The notes: a model not told the origin generated them from the sequence alone. A stretch of DNA of 64,000 nt from Gibbsiella quercinecans (GCF_002291425.1 NZ_CP014136.1:868001-932000); one strand, 5' to 3'; positions 39,688 to 47,990 are shown, counted from the first letter of the stretch. Numbers and translations: made by a program.

Positions 39688-40295
39688 CAAAACAACAAAA
39701 GGCCCAGTTGGACTGGGAAAAAACGGATAACCTGATGCCGGCAATCATTCAGCATGCCGTATCCGGCGAAGTGTTGATGCTGGGCTACATGAACCCGGCG
39801 GCGCTGGCAGCCACCGAAGAAAGCGGCAAGGTGACCTTCTTCTCACGCACCAAACAACGCCTGTGGACCAAGGGCGAAAGCTCCGGCAACTTCCTGAACG
39901 TGGTGAGCATCACGCCAGACTGCGACAACGATACGCTGCTGGTGCTGGCAAACCCAGTTGGCCCAACCTGCCACCAGGGCACCAGCAGTTGCTTCCACCC
40001 GGCGACCAGCGACTGGGGTTTCCTGTACCAGTTGGAACAGTTGCTTGCCGAGCGCAAAAACGCCAGCCCGGATACCTCTTACACCGCCAAACTGTATGCC
40101 AGCGGCACCAAGCGTATCGCGCAAAAAGTGGGTGAAGAAGGCGTGGAAACCGCATTGGCAGCGACGGTGCACGATCGTGAAGAACTGACGAATGAAGCAT
40201 CCGATCTGGTTTATCACCTGCTGGTGCTGCTGCAGGATCAGGATCTAGATTTAAGTAAGGTGATCGGCTGCCTGCGCGCACGGCATCAGAAGTAA
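39681..40295 (+). CDS. hisI: Bifunctional HisI (HisIE): phosphoribosyl-AMP cyclohydrolase and phosphoribosyl-ATP pyrophosphatase
   Basis: A 204-residue fusion and the last gene of the operon. The HisI domain has zinc cysteines in [11 protein letters not shown] and [17 protein letters not shown]. The HisE (MazG-like) domain has metal-binding [11 protein letters not shown] followed by [18 protein letters not shown]. The start is GTG at 39681. The 3' 155 nt of this gene are duplicated 394 bp downstream (40535-40689). Confidence 0.97.
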
Positions 40296-40905
40296 CCACC
40301 TTTCGCCCTCACCCTAACCCTCTCCCGCCGGGAGAGGGGATCTCCGTGCCCCCATCGGCACCCGTATCTGATTTATGTCATCGGCATCCATCCGCACTGG
40401 GTTTGCCAATAGCAGCCCCATGCCGCATGTGCGCCCCCTCTCCCATTGGGAGAGGGCCGGGGTGAGGGGCTTTACCACAACACCGAGTCATATGGCGAAG
40501 ATCCAGCGGTTACGGCGAAAATTGGGGAAAGAAGGCGTGGAAACCGCATTGGCGGCGACGGTGCACGATCGTGAAGAGCTAACGAATGAAGCATCCGATC
40601 TGATTTATCACCTGCTGGTGCTGCTGCAGGATCAGGATCTAGATTTAAGTAAGGTGATCGGCTGCCTGCGCGCACGGCATCAGAAGTAACCTCTTTTCGC
40701 CCTCACCCTAACCCTCTCCCGCCAGGAGAGGGGATCTCCGTGCACACATCGGCACCCGTATCTGATTTATGTCATCGGCATCCATCCGCACTGGGTTTGC
40801 CAATAACAGCTCAATGCCGCATGTGCGCCCCCTCTCCCGTTGGGAGAGGGCCGGGGTGAGGGGCACCGAAGCATATGGCACTGGCCGGGCGTTTGCTCCG
40901 CCAGA
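40296..40905. repeat. 394-bp tandem duplication of the hisI 3' end with CCCTCACC-type palindromes
   Basis: This gap is made of two tandem copies with a constant 394-bp offset, one starting inside hisI near 40111 and the second near 40505, ending about 40898. Each copy contains the last part of hisI, a CCCTCACCCTAACCCTCTCCC repeat facing outward, the segment CCGTATCTGATTTATGTCAT, and an inverted CCCTCTCCC-GGGAGAGGG-GGTGAGGGG palindrome. Copies differ at only a few per cent of positions (for example GCCGGGAG versus GCCAGGAG). The palindromes are the same family as in the array beside dacC. Confidence 0.93.
40492..40689 (+). pseudogene. Truncated duplicate of the HisE domain
   Basis: An ATG at 40492 opens a 65-codon frame whose last 54 codons copy the end of HisIE. 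Relative to the parent, 155 shared nt differ at four positions: three are silent and one changes Val to Ile (SDLIYHLL). The upstream 20 nt differ more, and GEEGVE has become GKEGVE, altering one metal-ligand Glu. The whole HisI domain and the start of HisE are missing, so it is most likely a non-functional fragment, unless it makes a small peptide. No clear ribosome-binding site precedes it. Confidence 0.85.
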
Positions 40906-41676
40906 CTATTTTATGCTGACCACCGCAATATAATTCAGCTTATGGCGGTTGCGGCGAAAGTGGTGAAACATGTGCAAAAACGGCTGACGGTTCTCTTTTT
41001 TCAATGCATTGCGGATGATGGTCAACGCGCCGCCCAGCCCTTCATCGCGAATCAAACCTCGCGGTGACAACAGGCTCATCGGGCCGGACGTGGTGCTCAC
41101 CTGGCGAAAACCCGCCGTTTGAAACAAATCAACCCACGCTTCCTTTAGCATCGGCTGTGCTTTTACGTGGATCGCCTGATGCATCTGCGCCAGCAAATCG
41201 GCGCGATCTTGTGCCGTTTTCAGCGAAATATCGTGGGTTAGCAAGCGGCCGCCGGGCTTCAGCACCCGCAGATACTCCTGCAGCAACCGGGCTTTAGCTT
41301 TATCCGCATACATAGTCAGCATCGCTTCATTAATCACCACATCAAAACTGTTATCGTCAAAAGGCAACTGTGACGCATCCGCCATCTGGGTGGAAACCCG
41401 ATGGGAAAGGCCCCGTGCAGCAATATTTTTCTCCGCACGGGCAAGCGCCTGCTTATCCATATCAATGCCAACGACATGGCACTGAAAACGATGGGCGATA
41501 TCAATGGCCGTGGTGCCCATATTACAGGCGATTTCCAGTACCTTTGCGTCTGCATTCAACCCAGAATGCGCCAACAGCCATTCCGTTGCTTCCCGCCCGC
41601 CGGGGCGCAGCCGTTTTTTACCCAGCCGCGCCAGGAATTTATGGCCGGCCTCATGGTGTGTGGTGGCATTATCCAT
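40906..41676 (-). CDS. Class I SAM-dependent methyltransferase
   Basis: A 256-residue methyltransferase of the Methyltransf_11/25 type. Motif I is VLEIACNMGTTAIDIA near residue 47, the acidic end of strand 2 is VVGIDMDKQALA, and later motifs are FDVVINEAML and LRVLKPGGRLLTHD. The ATG at 41676 has AAGGAG upstream and is 10 nt after the cupin stop. It is the last gene of a five-gene operon led by a FecB-type binding protein, so it might modify the imported chelate or its breakdown product; nothing in the sequence names the substrate. Confidence 0.88.
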   Translation of the reverse strand: MDNATTHHEAGHKFLARLGKKRLRPGGREATEWLLAHSGLNADAKVLEIACNMGTTAIDIAHRFQCHVVGIDMDKQALARAEKNIAARGLSHRVSTQMADASQLPFDDNSFDVVINEAMLTMYADKAKARLLQEYLRVLKPGGRLLTHDISLKTAQDRADLLAQMHQAIHVKAQPMLKEAWVDLFQTAGFRQVSTTSGPMSLLSPRGLIRDEGLGGALTIIRNALKKENRQPFLHMFHHFRRNRHKLNYIAVVSIK

Positions 41677-41686
41677 GGTGCGCTCC

Positions 41687-42028
41687 TTATTTCCCATTGG
41701 GTTCGCGTAACATGATCAGCAGCATTTTTGCCCGCTCTGGCGCATCGACGGCATGGGGGATATTCGCGGGCATACGCACAATTTCACCCGGCGCCGCCGT
41801 TACCGGCCGGCCCTCAATGGTGAGCAGCAGCCGGCCTTCCACCACCATCACGATGGCATCGAAAGGCGCGCTGTGTTCAGAAAGTGCCTGGCCTTGATCA
41901 AAAGCAAACAGGGTAATATTGCCGCCGCCATTTTTCGCCAATACGCGGCTGGCGATGCCTTGCTCGGTGTAATTGACAAGAGCGCTAATGGTCAGTGCTT
42001 CTGCGGGGGAAAGGGGTTTTTGGCTCAT
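41687..42028 (-). CDS. Small cupin domain protein
   Basis: A 113-residue single-domain cupin. The two cupin motifs are recognisable (HSAPFDAIVMVVEGRLLLTI and PGEIVRMPANIPHAV), but the first lacks the usual HxH metal pair, having only one His, while the second keeps its His. It may be a sensor or binding protein rather than an oxygenase. It lies between the ABC ATPase (37 nt upstream) and the methyltransferase, in the same operon. Confidence 0.85.
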   Translation of the reverse strand: MSQKPLSPAEALTISALVNYTEQGIASRVLAKNGGGNITLFAFDQGQALSEHSAPFDAIVMVVEGRLLLTIEGRPVTAAPGEIVRMPANIPHAVDAPERAKMLLIMLREPNGK

Positions 42029-42065
42029 GAGTGTGGTTCCTTTTCGTCATTTATAGACAGGGTAT

Positions 42066-42806
42066 TCAACCAAACAATGGCGTCACACCACGGGTATGCC
42101 GATTACCGCGGGTAACAGACGTGAGCGCCACCGGGATTTGATACAGTTGCGCCAAACCGGCCTCTGTCAGCACCTCACCACAGCGGCCGAACTGATAACC
42201 GCCATCGGCAAACAGCAACAGGGCGCGATCGGCGATATGCAGCGCGTGTTGGGGATAGTGGCTGCTAAATAGCAAGGTCATCTGATGATCCGCCGCCAAC
42301 TCACGCAGTGCGCTTAACACGCAGTCCTGATTGGTTAAATCAAGTGCGGAGGTCGGTTCATCTAAAATCAGGATTTCCGGTTCTGCGGCCAGCGCACGGG
42401 CAATCATCACCATCTGTTTTTCGCCGCCGCTAAGCCGGTTAAAGGGATGCTCGGCAAAACGGCTCAGCCCCAGATATTCGAGACAGCGCATCACAATGCG
42501 GTGATCATGCACTGACGGTGAGGCATACCACGGCAGATGGCGCACACGGCCGAGCGTTACCATCGTGCGCACGGAATAGTTAAAAAATGAACCGTCTAAC
42601 TGCGGCACATAGGCCACCGGTGCATTGAGCCGAATATCGCCCGTTGCCCCTTGCTGTATACCCAGTAACAGCCGCAACAGCGTGGTTTTCCCGCGCCCAT
42701 TCGGCCCTAAAATGGCGCAGACGCTGCCAGCAGGCAGATGAAAGCTCAGATCGCTAAACAACTGACGATGGCCAAGGCGGTAGCTGAGTTTCTCAACCTG
42801 GATCAT
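42066..42806 (-). CDS. FecE/FhuC-type ABC ATPase
   Basis: A 246-residue ATPase of the iron-siderophore/haem/B12 import class. Walker A is GPNGRGKTT near residue 35, signature LSGGEKQMV, Walker B EILILDEPTSALD, and the switch His is in LLFSSHYPQHAL. It powers the FecCD-type permease whose gene overlaps it by 4 nt. It starts with MIQVEKLSYRLGHRQLF, the common leader of the class. Confidence 0.93.
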   Translation of the reverse strand: MIQVEKLSYRLGHRQLFSDLSFHLPAGSVCAILGPNGRGKTTLLRLLLGIQQGATGDIRLNAPVAYVPQLDGSFFNYSVRTMVTLGRVRHLPWYASPSVHDHRIVMRCLEYLGLSRFAEHPFNRLSGGEKQMVMIARALAAEPEILILDEPTSALDLTNQDCVLSALRELAADHQMTLLFSSHYPQHALHIADRALLLFADGGYQFGRCGEVLTEAGLAQLYQIPVALTSVTRGNRHTRGVTPLFG

Positions 42807-43822
42807 AGATCGGTCACCTTTTTATTCAGTGTATGGATGAGTACAGCGAAGATGGGTGCGCCAATCAGCGCGGTGATCACACTCAGTGGAATTTCTGCGG
42901 CGCTCATACTCCGGGCGAGCGTATCCACGGCGATCAGATAAATCGCGCCAATAGCCGCACTGGCGGGTAATAAGCGTTGATGATCGTGCCCGGCCACAAG
43001 ACGGGCGATATGAGGGATAATCAGCCCAACCCAGCCGATAGTGCCAGAAACGGCAACGGTGGCGCTGGTGATCAGCGTAATACACAGCAATACTCCCCAA
43101 CGGGTTATCGCCACCGACATGCCGAGAGCCTGCGCGTTCTCTTCGCCCAAAGACAGCACATTAATACGAAAGCGCAGCGCGAAAATGATCCCCGTTGCCA
43201 GCACCACGGCCGGTAACAACACCCACAGTTTCAAGTAAGAGGCACTGGCAAGGCTGCCCATCAGCCAGAACACGATGGATTGCAAGGTATTATTCGGATC
43301 GGCGAAATAGGTGATCAACGATATCAGGGCAGCAAAAAAGGCGTTAATAATCACGCCGGCCAAAATCAGCATCAGCAGGCTGCTGCCATGGCGGTTTAAC
43401 CCCAGCAGAAACACCAGCACAATCGCCAGCAACCCGCCGATAAACGCCAAACCGATGGTGATAAACAGCGATGAAAACAGCAAAATGGCCAGGGCGCCGC
43501 CCAACGCCGCGCCGGAAGAAACGCCGATAATCTGCGGCCCCACCAGCGGATTGCGGAAAATACCTTGCAGTGCGGCACCGGCGACAGCCAGCCCCGCGCC
43601 CGCCAGCCCCGCCATCAGCACCCGGGGAAGGCGCACATAGAGCACCACATTCTGCGCTGTGCGGCTGTATGCCGTGTTATCCGCGTGGCCCATTATGGCA
43701 TCGGTAATTATCTGCAACACGGCGGGAAAAGGCACCGTATAACGGCCGGCACCGAGCGCACCAAGCAACGTGAGCAACAGGTATCCGGAGAGGACGAACC
43801 AGAACCCTTTTGCGTTATGCAT
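42803..43822 (-). CDS. FecCD-family ABC permease (BtuC/FhuB-like)
   Basis: A 339-residue inner-membrane permease with about ten membrane helices of the FecCD family. Conserved segments are RLPRVLMAGLAGAGLAVAGAALQ near residues 68-90 (split by the helix end), NPLVGPQIIGVSSGAALG, and the ATPase-coupling region VGLIIPHIARLVAGHDHQRLLP. Only one permease gene is present, so it must act as a homodimer, as BtuC does. It overlaps the binding protein gene by 8 nt. Confidence 0.93.
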   Translation of the reverse strand: MHNAKGFWFVLSGYLLLTLLGALGAGRYTVPFPAVLQIITDAIMGHADNTAYSRTAQNVVLYVRLPRVLMAGLAGAGLAVAGAALQGIFRNPLVGPQIIGVSSGAALGGALAILLFSSLFITIGLAFIGGLLAIVLVFLLGLNRHGSSLLMLILAGVIINAFFAALISLITYFADPNNTLQSIVFWLMGSLASASYLKLWVLLPAVVLATGIIFALRFRINVLSLGEENAQALGMSVAITRWGVLLCITLITSATVAVSGTIGWVGLIIPHIARLVAGHDHQRLLPASAAIGAIYLIAVDTLARSMSAAEIPLSVITALIGAPIFAVLIHTLNKKVTDL

Positions 43823-44903
43823 GCGGTTGCCCCATCAGTCGTAAGTAATCCTGGCTGCCGCGGTTTAACTCCAATTGCAGGATGCCATCAATTTGTTGTT
43901 CAGTTACGCTATAGCCATAAAGCTGCTGATAACGGCGGCGGATCTCCGCGCGCAGCGGCCAGTGAGCGGTTTGTGGGTGAAAAATCATCGACAACCACTG
44001 CCAATACAGAGGCGTTTCCTGATTGGGTGCATCCCAGACAAACCCACCGATCGGCAGTTTATACACCCGCCGTTTTTTAACTGCCGCGACCCCGCTGAGC
44101 ACGGGGTTCAGATATACGTCATCGGGTTTTAATCCCTGTTCAAAATTACCCAGCAGAATAATGTCAGGATCCCACAGCAAAATTTGTTCAATATTCAGGG
44201 TTCGTGGGCCGGTAAGATCGCGGTTTAAACTCACGCCGCCGGCGAGCGCGAAATCGGCGTTATTGTGGGAAGTTGAGCCAAAGGTTTGAATACTTTGATT
44301 AAAATGGGATAAATACAGCACCCGGGGCTGCGCTGCCTCCGGGAGCGCCGCGGTGGTTGCCGCCAGCGCATTAATAACGTCCTGGCGCCAGTGCAGCATG
44401 CCCGCAGCCTTTTCGGGCTTGCCCAACGTGGTTCCCATCAGGGCGATCCACCGTTGGGTATCACTCTCTTTGCCATAATTGAGGGTGGCGACAGTCAGGC
44501 CTGCATCACGCATCGGCGAAAGGATATCGTCGCCACGATGCCCCCACTGCCACACTAAATCAGGCTGCACATTGAGCAGCGCCTCAATATTCGGCGTAAA
44601 ATTATTACCGACCATATCGGAGCGGACGTTCAATACCTCGGGGAACATGAGCCCTAACATCCCTTCACGCGCCGCGACACCGGCAAACGGGTGCATGCCC
44701 ACCAGTTTCTCACTGCTTTCATCCAACCCAACCAACATGGAAGCGGCAGGTATCGGGATCACGACGATGCGCGTCGCCGGCGCAGACAGGCGAATGTTCC
44801 GGTTTGCCATGTCGGTAAATTCGAGCGTGCCCTGTGCCATCGCGCTGGCGGCCATACCGGTGATAACCACAAGAACGATACGTATTAATAGGCTATTTAT
44901 CAT
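43815..44903 (-). CDS. FecB/BtuF-type periplasmic binding protein
   Basis: A 362-residue protein with a signal peptide (VVITGMAASAMAQG) and a TroA/BtuF-type cluster of motifs: RIVVIPIPAASMLVGLD, LLNVQPDLVWQWGHRGDD and a QILLWDPDIILLGN segment. This class binds ferric siderophores, haem, cobalamin or similar chelates in the periplasm. It is the first gene of the operon. The promoter region, shared with the divergent Crp/Fnr gene, carries a Fnr-type box and a Fur-like box. Confidence 0.92.
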   Translation of the reverse strand: MINSLLIRIVLVVITGMAASAMAQGTLEFTDMANRNIRLSAPATRIVVIPIPAASMLVGLDESSEKLVGMHPFAGVAAREGMLGLMFPEVLNVRSDMVGNNFTPNIEALLNVQPDLVWQWGHRGDDILSPMRDAGLTVATLNYGKESDTQRWIALMGTTLGKPEKAAGMLHWRQDVINALAATTAALPEAAQPRVLYLSHFNQSIQTFGSTSHNNADFALAGGVSLNRDLTGPRTLNIEQILLWDPDIILLGNFEQGLKPDDVYLNPVLSGVAAVKKRRVYKLPIGGFVWDAPNQETPLYWQWLSMIFHPQTAHWPLRAEIRRRYQQLYGYSVTEQQIDGILQLELNRGSQDYLRLMGQPHA

Positions 44904-44938
44904 AGGGTTATTAGCAATAAGGTTAGAAGAATTGAATT

Positions 44939-44957
44939 GATAACGCGTGTTATTATC
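44939..44957 (-). promoter_or_regulatory. Fur-box-like sequence downstream of the ABC operon start
   Basis: On the minus strand GATAATAACACGCGTTATC matches 14 of 19 bases of the Fur consensus GATAATGATAATCATTATC, with both outer GATAA/TTATC arms intact. It would cover about +10 to +28 of the predicted transcript. Confidence 0.55.
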
Positions 44958-44972
44958 ACTTATGATCGCTTC

Positions 44973-45015
44973 ATTCTAGGGCGCGCTAACAAGGATGGCC
45001 TATGACATTTGTCAA
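44973..45015 (-). promoter_or_regulatory. Crp/Fnr-type operator and -10 of the ABC operon, covering the regulator start codon
   Basis: On the minus strand TTGACAAATGTCAT (45015-45002) is followed 23 nt later by TAGAAT (44978-44973), a -10-like box. The box centre would be about 42 nt before +1, the class II activator position of CRP and FNR. The same DNA includes the ATG (45002) of the divergent Crp/Fnr gene, so binding should block expression of the regulator. Confidence 0.72.
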
Positions 45016-45718
45016 ACACACATTGCCCAGAGAAACGCAGCTGCATTGCCTTAAATCATGCCCGTTATTCAGCGCGATCCCGGATTTTGGCCTGGCGCTG
45101 GGGCTGGCAAACAGCGCTTATATGCAGTTCAACAGCGGCGATATGCTGAACCATGATGGGGATGCCTTTAAATATTGCCCGCTATTAATTTCCGGCCAGA
45201 TTGAGGTCTTTCGCCACGGCTTTCTTGGGGAGGAAAAAGTCTTTGGGATTTTTAGCCCAGGTGAGCTTGTCGCGATTGCCGCCGTTTTTATGCCGCACAA
45301 CCGTTATCCGATGAGCTTGCGGGCAAAAACCGCCGGCGATGCCCTGTTGCTGGACAAACGGGATATACTGCAACTCTGCCACCGCTATCCCATTGTGATG
45401 GAAAGGCTACTTTCCCGCTTCAGCCTGAAGCTGTATGAGCACATTAACTACATCGATTGGCTAACTTCCAGTTCCGCAGAACAACGGCTGGCGGCTTATT
45501 TATTGGATCTCCGCACACGCCAGCACGGTGATGTGGTGGCGTTGCCCCTATCCCGCGGGCAACTGGCGGCTAAACTGGGGATGCGCTATGAAACGCTAAG
45601 CCGGTTGTTCTCCGGCTGGCGGCGCAAGGGGTTTATCGATGTGCATAAAGACGTTGTGCATATTAAGGATGACGCCTATCTCAACCGGCTGGCGATCCCA
45701 GCGCAGCGGCCGTTTTAA
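45002..45718 (+). CDS. Crp/Fnr-family transcription regulator of the uptake locus
   Basis: A 238-residue Crp/Fnr protein: an N-terminal cyclic-nucleotide-type beta-roll (about residues 20-125), a long dimerisation helix and a C-terminal winged helix-turn-helix. The recognition helix has YETLSRLFSGW, in which E197, S200 and R201 reproduce the E-x-x-S-R residues by which FNR reads TTGAT. Four cysteines (16, 20, 59, 126) are present; C126 is near FNR C122 but the N-terminal spacing (CxxxC) is not FNR's, so iron-sulfur binding is possible but unproven. The ribosome-binding site AAGGA precedes ATG 45002. Target sites are seen at its own start and before the TonB receptor. Confidence 0.9.
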   Translation: MTFVKHTLPRETQLHCLKSCPLFSAIPDFGLALGLANSAYMQFNSGDMLNHDGDAFKYCPLLISGQIEVFRHGFLGEEKVFGIFSPGELVAIAAVFMPHNRYPMSLRAKTAGDALLLDKRDILQLCHRYPIVMERLLSRFSLKLYEHINYIDWLTSSSAEQRLAAYLLDLRTRQHGDVVALPLSRGQLAAKLGMRYETLSRLFSGWRRKGFIDVHKDVVHIKDDAYLNRLAIPAQRPF

Positions 45719-45746
45719 CGCCCAACCGCGCGGAGCGCACAGTTGG

Positions 45747-47792
45747 CTAGAAATCGTAGGTAATTCCCCCATTAACACTAAAGCCCATGCCAGGGAACAG
45801 CGTATTATCATTGGCGGCCACACGGCGGCTCGCTACAGAAGTGGTGGCATAGCGTTCGCGCGTCAGGTTATCGAGGGTAAGGTAAAGCGACCAGTTATCC
45901 GTTGGCTGATAACTGCTGCTGAAACCGAGCACGGCATAGCGCTTACGTTTCTGAATATCAAGATTGTTTTCGTGATCCACCGCCATATCGGTTGGCGACC
46001 AATGCAGATTGGGGCCAAAACGCCAATGGCCGATGTGATAGAGCACTTCTGCCGCGATCATATTGCGCGGGATGCCGGCAATATAGTTGCCGTTATATTC
46101 CCCGCCGGTAAAGCGGAAGTCGCTGTAAGTCCAGGACACGCGATATTCGACATCGCCGCGGCCACTGGGAAGCGCTCCCCGAAGGCCCAGCTCCAGCCCC
46201 TGATGGCGGGTTTTTGCCGCATAGTTGAAAACGCCGACCACTGTCCCTTCGGAATCATAGGTCGTGATGTATTCATCTTTAATCAGGCTGCGATATAGCG
46301 CAATATCCCATTTTACCTGCTCGGAAAACTCACCGTCGCCCCCCACTTCAAAAGTGATCGCTTTTTGCGGAGAGAGCCTGGTCAATTTACCATCGCTGGA
46401 GTTGATGATTTCCCAAAAAGTGGCCGGTTCCTGGCTGGCGCTGATATTAGCAAAATAACGCTGATTATAGGCCGGGCGCCAGATAATGCCGGCTTTCGGC
46501 GTCCAAAAGCGCCAATCCTGATCCAATGAAACATCACTATGGCGTTTGTCCACGTTGCGCCGGGCATAGGTCGCTTTGGCATCCAAATTTAACGTAAGAT
46601 CGGGGGTGATATGTAAACCGGCGCCAAGGCTGGCGTAGATATTTTCCGCTCGCCCGTCAAAATGGCCGATGGGGGTTTTATCCGTTAGCGTGCCACGCCG
46701 GTTTTGCATCAGTTCTGTGTCCAGCCCCATCTGGTCCAAGGCCAGCGCCGCACGGTAGCTAACGGGATCTGTTTCAACATTGTAGGTAAACTGCGCACCC
46801 TCACTGTGGCTTTGGCTGAAGCGATAGTAAGAGGGCGTGGTGAAATTGTCGTGAGTGCGGATATGCCAAACGCCCAGCCCTAACTGCTGGTTACCCATTA
46901 GCCAGTCAGAACGGTTAGCAATACGCAGCTGCGCCACATTACGGTGTGGATCCCGCTGCAACACCATGGGGTAAACATCCGTTGGGTTGCGGTTCAATGC
47001 CTCTTCCGACAACGAACCGGCAACATCAAAACGCAGATCCGTCCAGCCCAGCCAGGTGCGGTTCTCAAAGTTATCCGTTACATAGCCGATATTGCCGCGC
47101 ATGGTTTTCCGTTGGGAAGTTGAGTGCTTACGGTAACCATCGAAATGATCGTAAGTCAGATTAATACGCCCGTCGAAACGGCCATCTTCCGTTACGCCAC
47201 CAAGGGCAACCTGCCCCGCTTCACGGCCATAAGAACCATACTCATAACGCAAACGCCCGTTCTCATCACGCCCGGTGTAGGAGAGAAGATCTAACTCACC
47301 GCCAAGACTATTACTCTGCGGATTCAGGCTGTTAGCACCGCGCCGCACGCTGATCATGCGGGCATCGCGCATTTCCAGCGTACTGATATGGAAACTCCCA
47401 TCGGCATCCGCAACGGGTAAGCCGTCTTGCATCAATAATACGCCGCGCGCTAACGGCGCACTCTGTACACCAGAACCACGGATGTTAAGGCGCGGCTGAT
47501 CGATGCCGCCAAAGAAATTTTGGATCAGAATACCGGGCTGATAATCGAGGGCATCGTGCAAGGTCGCCTGGCGAGTCTCTTTTTTGACGATCGCTAAATT
47601 GGTTCCCCCCGCGACATTGTCGAGTTTCTCTTTTTCCCGTTGTTCATCAGGTGCCAACCGGCTGGTTGGGGCTGCGCTCACAATAAGTGTATCCGGCGGC
47701 GAATTTAGCGCCGCCGCCAATGGAAGTGGGCAAATCCCCAGGGCAGAAAAAGCGAAAAAGCAACTCACGGAGCGTGCCTGTAAATGACGCAT
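45747..47792 (-). CDS. TonB-dependent outer-membrane receptor
   Basis: A 681-residue receptor. The signal peptide ends near ICPLPLAAA, a TonB-box-like DTLIVSAA follows, then the plug domain (about residues 50-190, with LDYQPGILIQNFFGGIDQ and SLGGELDLLSYTG) and a 22-stranded barrel ending in GGITYDF. It resembles the FecA/YncD group that takes up ferric or other metal chelates through energised TonB. The ATG at 47792 follows AGAAGGAC. It is convergent with the Crp/Fnr gene. The upstream region has a Fnr-type box, a -10 and a Fur-like box with the same layout as the ABC operon. Confidence 0.93.
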   Translation of the reverse strand: MRHLQARSVSCFFAFSALGICPLPLAAALNSPPDTLIVSAAPTSRLAPDEQREKEKLDNVAGGTNLAIVKKETRQATLHDALDYQPGILIQNFFGGIDQPRLNIRGSGVQSAPLARGVLLMQDGLPVADADGSFHISTLEMRDARMISVRRGANSLNPQSNSLGGELDLLSYTGRDENGRLRYEYGSYGREAGQVALGGVTEDGRFDGRINLTYDHFDGYRKHSTSQRKTMRGNIGYVTDNFENRTWLGWTDLRFDVAGSLSEEALNRNPTDVYPMVLQRDPHRNVAQLRIANRSDWLMGNQQLGLGVWHIRTHDNFTTPSYYRFSQSHSEGAQFTYNVETDPVSYRAALALDQMGLDTELMQNRRGTLTDKTPIGHFDGRAENIYASLGAGLHITPDLTLNLDAKATYARRNVDKRHSDVSLDQDWRFWTPKAGIIWRPAYNQRYFANISASQEPATFWEIINSSDGKLTRLSPQKAITFEVGGDGEFSEQVKWDIALYRSLIKDEYITTYDSEGTVVGVFNYAAKTRHQGLELGLRGALPSGRGDVEYRVSWTYSDFRFTGGEYNGNYIAGIPRNMIAAEVLYHIGHWRFGPNLHWSPTDMAVDHENNLDIQKRKRYAVLGFSSSYQPTDNWSLYLTLDNLTRERYATTSVASRRVAANDNTLFPGMGFSVNGGITYDF

Positions 47793-47809
47793 GTCCTTCT
47801 CCTTATGGT

Positions 47810-47828
47810 TGTAATGATTATTATTTCC
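47810..47828 (-). promoter_or_regulatory. Fur-box-like sequence in the TonB receptor leader
   Basis: On the minus strand GGAAATAATAATCATTACA matches 14 of 19 bases of the Fur consensus, with a 10-base perfect run ATAATCATTA. It lies just after the predicted +1, between promoter and ribosome-binding site. Confidence 0.6.
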
Positions 47829-47841
47829 TTTTGAGGCGTAT

Positions 47842-47884
47842 AATATATAAGCGATGGGTAAGACTGACCTATGACATTTGTCAA
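47842..47884 (-). promoter_or_regulatory. Crp/Fnr-type operator and -10 of the TonB receptor gene
   Basis: On the minus strand TTGACAAATGTCATAGG (47884-47868) is identical to the 17 bases at 45015-44999. A TATATT -10 box (47847-47842) follows the TTGAC-N4-GTCAT site after 23 nt, the same distance as before the ABC operon. Confidence 0.72.
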
Positions 47885-47990
47885 GGTACAACACCTGGCA
47901 ACAGGGAATTAATGCATTGATTTTAATATTAAATAAATGGATTTACGGCAAGAACGATGCGAGGGAATAGCTTCACGTATTCATATAAAC

